Shown: positions 6,999-9,190 of the stretch, in pieces
Layout: every line of letters starts with the position of its first letter
Position numbering within the stretch: position 1 is the stretch's first letter
Assembly (NCBI RefSeq): GCF_044068625.1
Contig: NZ_JBIPKH010000040.1
Coordinates: 1 to 9,190 of the forward strand
DNA length: 9,190 nucleotides
Reading direction: 5' to 3'
Source of the DNA: Desulfurivibrio sp044068625
GTDB lineage: Bacteria; Desulfobacterota; Desulfobulbia; Desulfobulbales; Desulfurivibrionaceae
Notes under the pieces: generated by a model
The model's input: only the letters and a program-made list of their open reading frames with translations
Databases searched by the model: none
Told to the model about the DNA's origin: nothing
Program-made: the position numbers and the translations under genes

Positions 6999-9127
6999 TC
7001 CGCCTCCCCGACAATCTGTTCCAGAAGGCCTTCGGTCTCCTGCTCCAGGGCGTAGATGTCGGCCTTGATTTCATCCAGGGTGCGCATGGGCGCGGGCCGA
7101 TAGAAATGGCGGGTGAAGGAGATCTCGTAACCCACCAGCGTCTTGCCCGGGTCGATCCAGGCATCCGGTGTATAGGGCAGCACCTCGCGACAGAAGAACG
7201 CCTCTATGCCGCCTTCTTCCAGCAACGGCACCTGCTCGCTGTCGCGCAGGGCGGTATCCGGCTCGTATTCGACCACGCAGGTCTTGCCGCCCACCTCGGC
7301 CTCGAACAAGCCGTGGACGGGATCAGGCGTGGCCTTGCCCGGTTTGTGAACCTTCTTCAGCACCGGCGCGGCGTCCTCGCTGGTGTCGCAGAGATCGCCT
7401 TGCAGCAGCTTCTTGCGCTTGGCGGTGAGCTTGACACCGTGCTTGTCGGCATCGGTGTCGCAGGTGTCCATGAAGGAATTGAAATCGAGGTGCGGCCCGG
7501 TTCCAAGCGTCTCGGCCACGCGGTGGGCCAGGTTGGCCAGCGGCACTTCCTTGGCCTTGACGCAGGCCCGCTCGAACCGTTCCAACCGGGCCGGGCTCAG
7601 GTCAACGGCGAGGCGCAGCGGACGGTCCACCGTCACCTTCCAATAGCCAAATGCCTCGTTGGGGAAGATCTTGGATTTCTCGGTTTCGACCGGATTGACC
7701 ACCAGGTCGCAGATGGCGCGGATGTGTTCCTCGGAGAACTCGCAGTTCTTCTTGCCGAGGTTGCGCCGCAGCGGCACATACCATTCGGTGGCGTCGATGA
7801 GCTGGACCTTGCCCCGGCGCGTATCAGACTTGCGGTTGGTCAGCATCCAGATGTAGGTGGCGATGCCGGTGTTGTAAAACATGTTCTCCGGCAGGGCGAT
7901 GATGGCCTCCAGCCAGTCGTTCTCGATGATCCAGCGGCGGATGTTGCTCTCGCCCTGACCGGCGTCGCCGGTGAAGAGCGACGAGCCGTTATGGACCTCG
8001 GCGATGCGGCTGCCGAGACGGGTGGTGTGCTTCATCTTGGAGAGCTTGTTGACCAGGAACATGAGCTGCCCGTCCGAGGAACGGGTGATCATCTTGTATT
8101 CCGGGTCGCCGCCGTGCTGGGTGACAAAGCGCGGGTCCTTGATATCACCCTTGCCGCCCAGGCGCTCCAGGTCAGTCTTCCAGCTCTTGCCATAGGGCGG
8201 ATTTGAGAGCATGAAATCGAATTCCTGCGACGGAAACGCATCGCTGGAGAGCGTGGAGCCGTACTTCATGTTCTCGGCTTCGGCCCCTTCGCCTTTGAGC
8301 AGCAGATCGGCCTTGGAGATGGCGTAGGTTTCCGGCTGCACCTCCTGGCCGAACAGGTGGATGGAGACATCTTTGCCGTGACTCTGGGCCAGCTCGGCGA
8401 GGCGCTCTTCCGCCACGGTCAGCATGCCGCCGGTGCCGCAGGCTCCGTCATAGACAAGGTAGGTGCCCGATTCAATGTCGTCGGCCACCGGCAGGAAGAT
8501 CAGGTCGGCCATGAGCTTGACCACGTCGCGGGGCGTGAAGTGCTCTCCGGCCTCTTCGTTGTTCTCCTCGTTGAAGCGGCGGATAAGCTCCTCGAAGATT
8601 GTGCCCATGGAGTGGTTGTCGAGCGCCGGAAGAATCTCGTTTCCGTCCACGTCCTGCACAGGCTTGGGGCACAGATTGACGCGGCCGTCGAGAAACTTCT
8701 CGATCAGGTGGCCGAGGATGTCGGCCTCGATCAACGTGGGGATCTGGTTGCGAAACTTGAACTTGTCGAGAATCTCCTGGACGTTGGGTGAAAAGCCGTC
8801 CAGATAAGCTTCGAAATCGGCCTTGAGCTGTTGTTGCTTGGCGCGGTTCTTCAGGTCGCGCAGGGTAAAGGGCGAGACGTTGTAAAAGGCCTCGCCTGCG
8901 GCCTGGCAAAGCGCGGCGTGCTGGTTGGCGATCCCGGCCCCGTCGAGCTGCTTCTTCATGCCAAGCACCTTTTCCTTGCTCGGCTCCAAGAGCGCGTCGA
9001 GACGGCGGATGACCGTCATTGGCAGGATCACATCACGGTACTTGCCCCGCACATAAACATCGCGCAGCACGTCGTCGGCGATACCCCAGATAAAATTCAC
9101 AATGGATTTATGGTTAGTTGAATTCAT
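6995..9127 (-). CDS. hsdM: Type I restriction-modification DNA adenine methyltransferase subunit HsdM
   Basis: HsdM transfers a methyl group from S-adenosylmethionine to adenine in the site chosen by HsdS. The 710-residue protein starts with an HsdM N-terminal helical domain (about 7-150). The methylase core carries GEHFTPRDVVKLM at 194-206, the AdoMet-binding motif I YDGACGTGG at 226-234, and the catalytic motif IV SNPPYGKSW at 308-316 (N-P-P-Y at 309-312). It is longer than the roughly 500-residue classical E. coli type HsdM. The extra C-terminal part, about 500-710, includes REVLPYTPDAWID (647-659) and GYEISFTRHFY (666-676), which I recognise from the long HsdM subgroup, and ends in a predicted helix at about 683-706 (LDEIKADIYALEQ). 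The ATG at 9127 is the only conventional start seen upstream to the window edge, although no good Shine-Dalgarno lies close to it. The gene ends in a four-base overlap with hsdS. Confidence 0.97.
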   Translation of the reverse strand: MNSTNHKSIVNFIWGIADDVLRDVYVRGKYRDVILPMTVIRRLDALLEPSKEKVLGMKKQLDGAGIANQHAALCQAAGEAFYNVSPFTLRDLKNRAKQQQLKADFEAYLDGFSPNVQEILDKFKFRNQIPTLIEADILGHLIEKFLDGRVNLCPKPVQDVDGNEILPALDNHSMGTIFEELIRRFNEENNEEAGEHFTPRDVVKLMADLIFLPVADDIESGTYLVYDGACGTGGMLTVAEERLAELAQSHGKDVSIHLFGQEVQPETYAISKADLLLKGEGAEAENMKYGSTLSSDAFPSQEFDFMLSNPPYGKSWKTDLERLGGKGDIKDPRFVTQHGGDPEYKMITRSSDGQLMFLVNKLSKMKHTTRLGSRIAEVHNGSSLFTGDAGQGESNIRRWIIENDWLEAIIALPENMFYNTGIATYIWMLTNRKSDTRRGKVQLIDATEWYVPLRRNLGKKNCEFSEEHIRAICDLVVNPVETEKSKIFPNEAFGYWKVTVDRPLRLAVDLSPARLERFERACVKAKEVPLANLAHRVAETLGTGPHLDFNSFMDTCDTDADKHGVKLTAKRKKLLQGDLCDTSEDAAPVLKKVHKPGKATPDPVHGLFEAEVGGKTCVVEYEPDTALRDSEQVPLLEEGGIEAFFCREVLPYTPDAWIDPGKTLVGYEISFTRHFYRPAPMRTLDEIKADIYALEQETEGLLEQIVGEAE

Positions 9128-9144
9128 TAAGGGTTTAATCTCAT
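9127..9144 (-). promoter_or_regulatory. Possible five-codon leader ORF coupled to hsdM
   Basis: On the minus strand ATG at 9144 begins the frame M-R-L-N-P followed by TAA at 9129-9127, whose final A is the first base of the hsdM ATG (TAATG). AAGAGAAGG lies just before the small ATG, though very close to it, while hsdM itself lacks a nearby Shine-Dalgarno. Termination-reinitiation could therefore set hsdM translation. A chance frame of this size is quite possible. Confidence 0.3.
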
Positions 9145-9190
9145 ACCTTCTCTTATTATTGGATTCACAAAAACGGTCTACGCATAACGA
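9128..9190 (-). other. hsdM leader region, no confident promoter
   Basis: These 63 bases precede hsdM and are more AT-rich than the gene. I see no convincing -35/-10 pair, operator-like inverted repeat or riboswitch. The hsdM frame has no in-frame stop up to the window edge, but it also has no alternative ATG, GTG or TTG there. The operon promoter probably lies here or beyond the right edge. Confidence 0.4.

Noticed and set aside
6210..7055. A 281-codon plus-strand frame opposite hsdS
   Set aside because: It is antisense to hsdS, which has clear family structure on the other strand, and has no recognisable motif.
7106..8206. A 366-codon open frame on the plus strand, opposite hsdM
   Set aside because: It lies antisense to the conserved methylase core and C-terminus of hsdM, with low-complexity Val/Leu/Gly-rich composition and no known motif.
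9181..9190. CGCATAACGA at the right edge resembling an integron attC core half
   Set aside because: It does not fit the RYYYAAC / GTTRRRY consensus, no partner core or stem is visible, and the window ends here.

Overview
The window carries one long minus-strand gene cluster, read from right to left. It begins with a complete type I restriction-modification locus: hsdM (DNA adenine methylase), hsdS (specificity subunit) and hsdR (translocating restriction subunit). Four more genes follow in the same direction: an Mrr-type restriction endonuclease, a small YpsA/'putative molybdenum carrier' protein of the SLOG Rossmann group, an exported staphylococcal-nuclease-like enzyme, and a two-helix membrane protein that runs off the left edge. 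The last is an open frame of 165 codons that I translated by hand. No RNA genes, transposases, CRISPR arrays or convincing terminators were seen.

Layout by position: 9128-9190 is an AT-rich leader with a possible five-codon upstream ORF; 6995-9127 hsdM; 5625-6998 hsdS; 2648-5656 hsdR (the likelier start is at 5638); 2603-2647 a short spacer; 1706-2602 mrr-like; 1226-1696 ypsA-like; 498-1229 nuclease; 1-497 membrane protein, incomplete. Junctions are tight throughout: hsdM/hsdS overlap by ATGA, hsdS/hsdR overlap, there are 45 bases between hsdR and mrr and 9 between mrr and ypsA, ypsA and the nuclease share GTGA, and the nuclease stop directly abuts the membrane-protein start. This is the pattern of one co-transcribed, translationally coupled operon.

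How the genes may work together: HsdM and HsdS methylate the host's own target sites; HsdM, HsdS and HsdR together translocate and cut unmodified invading DNA. The Mrr-like enzyme could add cleavage of modified DNA, which the type I enzyme might not restrict. The exported nuclease would act outside the cytoplasm, and the SLOG-type protein and membrane protein have no assigned role. That the last four genes form a defence module with the type I system is an inference from gene order and coupling only.

Host: the genes are GC-rich (about 55-75% in the stretches I counted), the leader motifs are Shine-Dalgarno-like, and the protein types are common in Gram-negative bacteria such as Pseudomonadota or Desulfobacterota. 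The sequence does not allow a firmer assignment. The membrane-protein gene is strikingly AT-rich (30 G+C among bases 1-120) next to the GC-rich nuclease gene (47 G+C among bases 721-780), which points to a mosaic, horizontally assembled accessory region.
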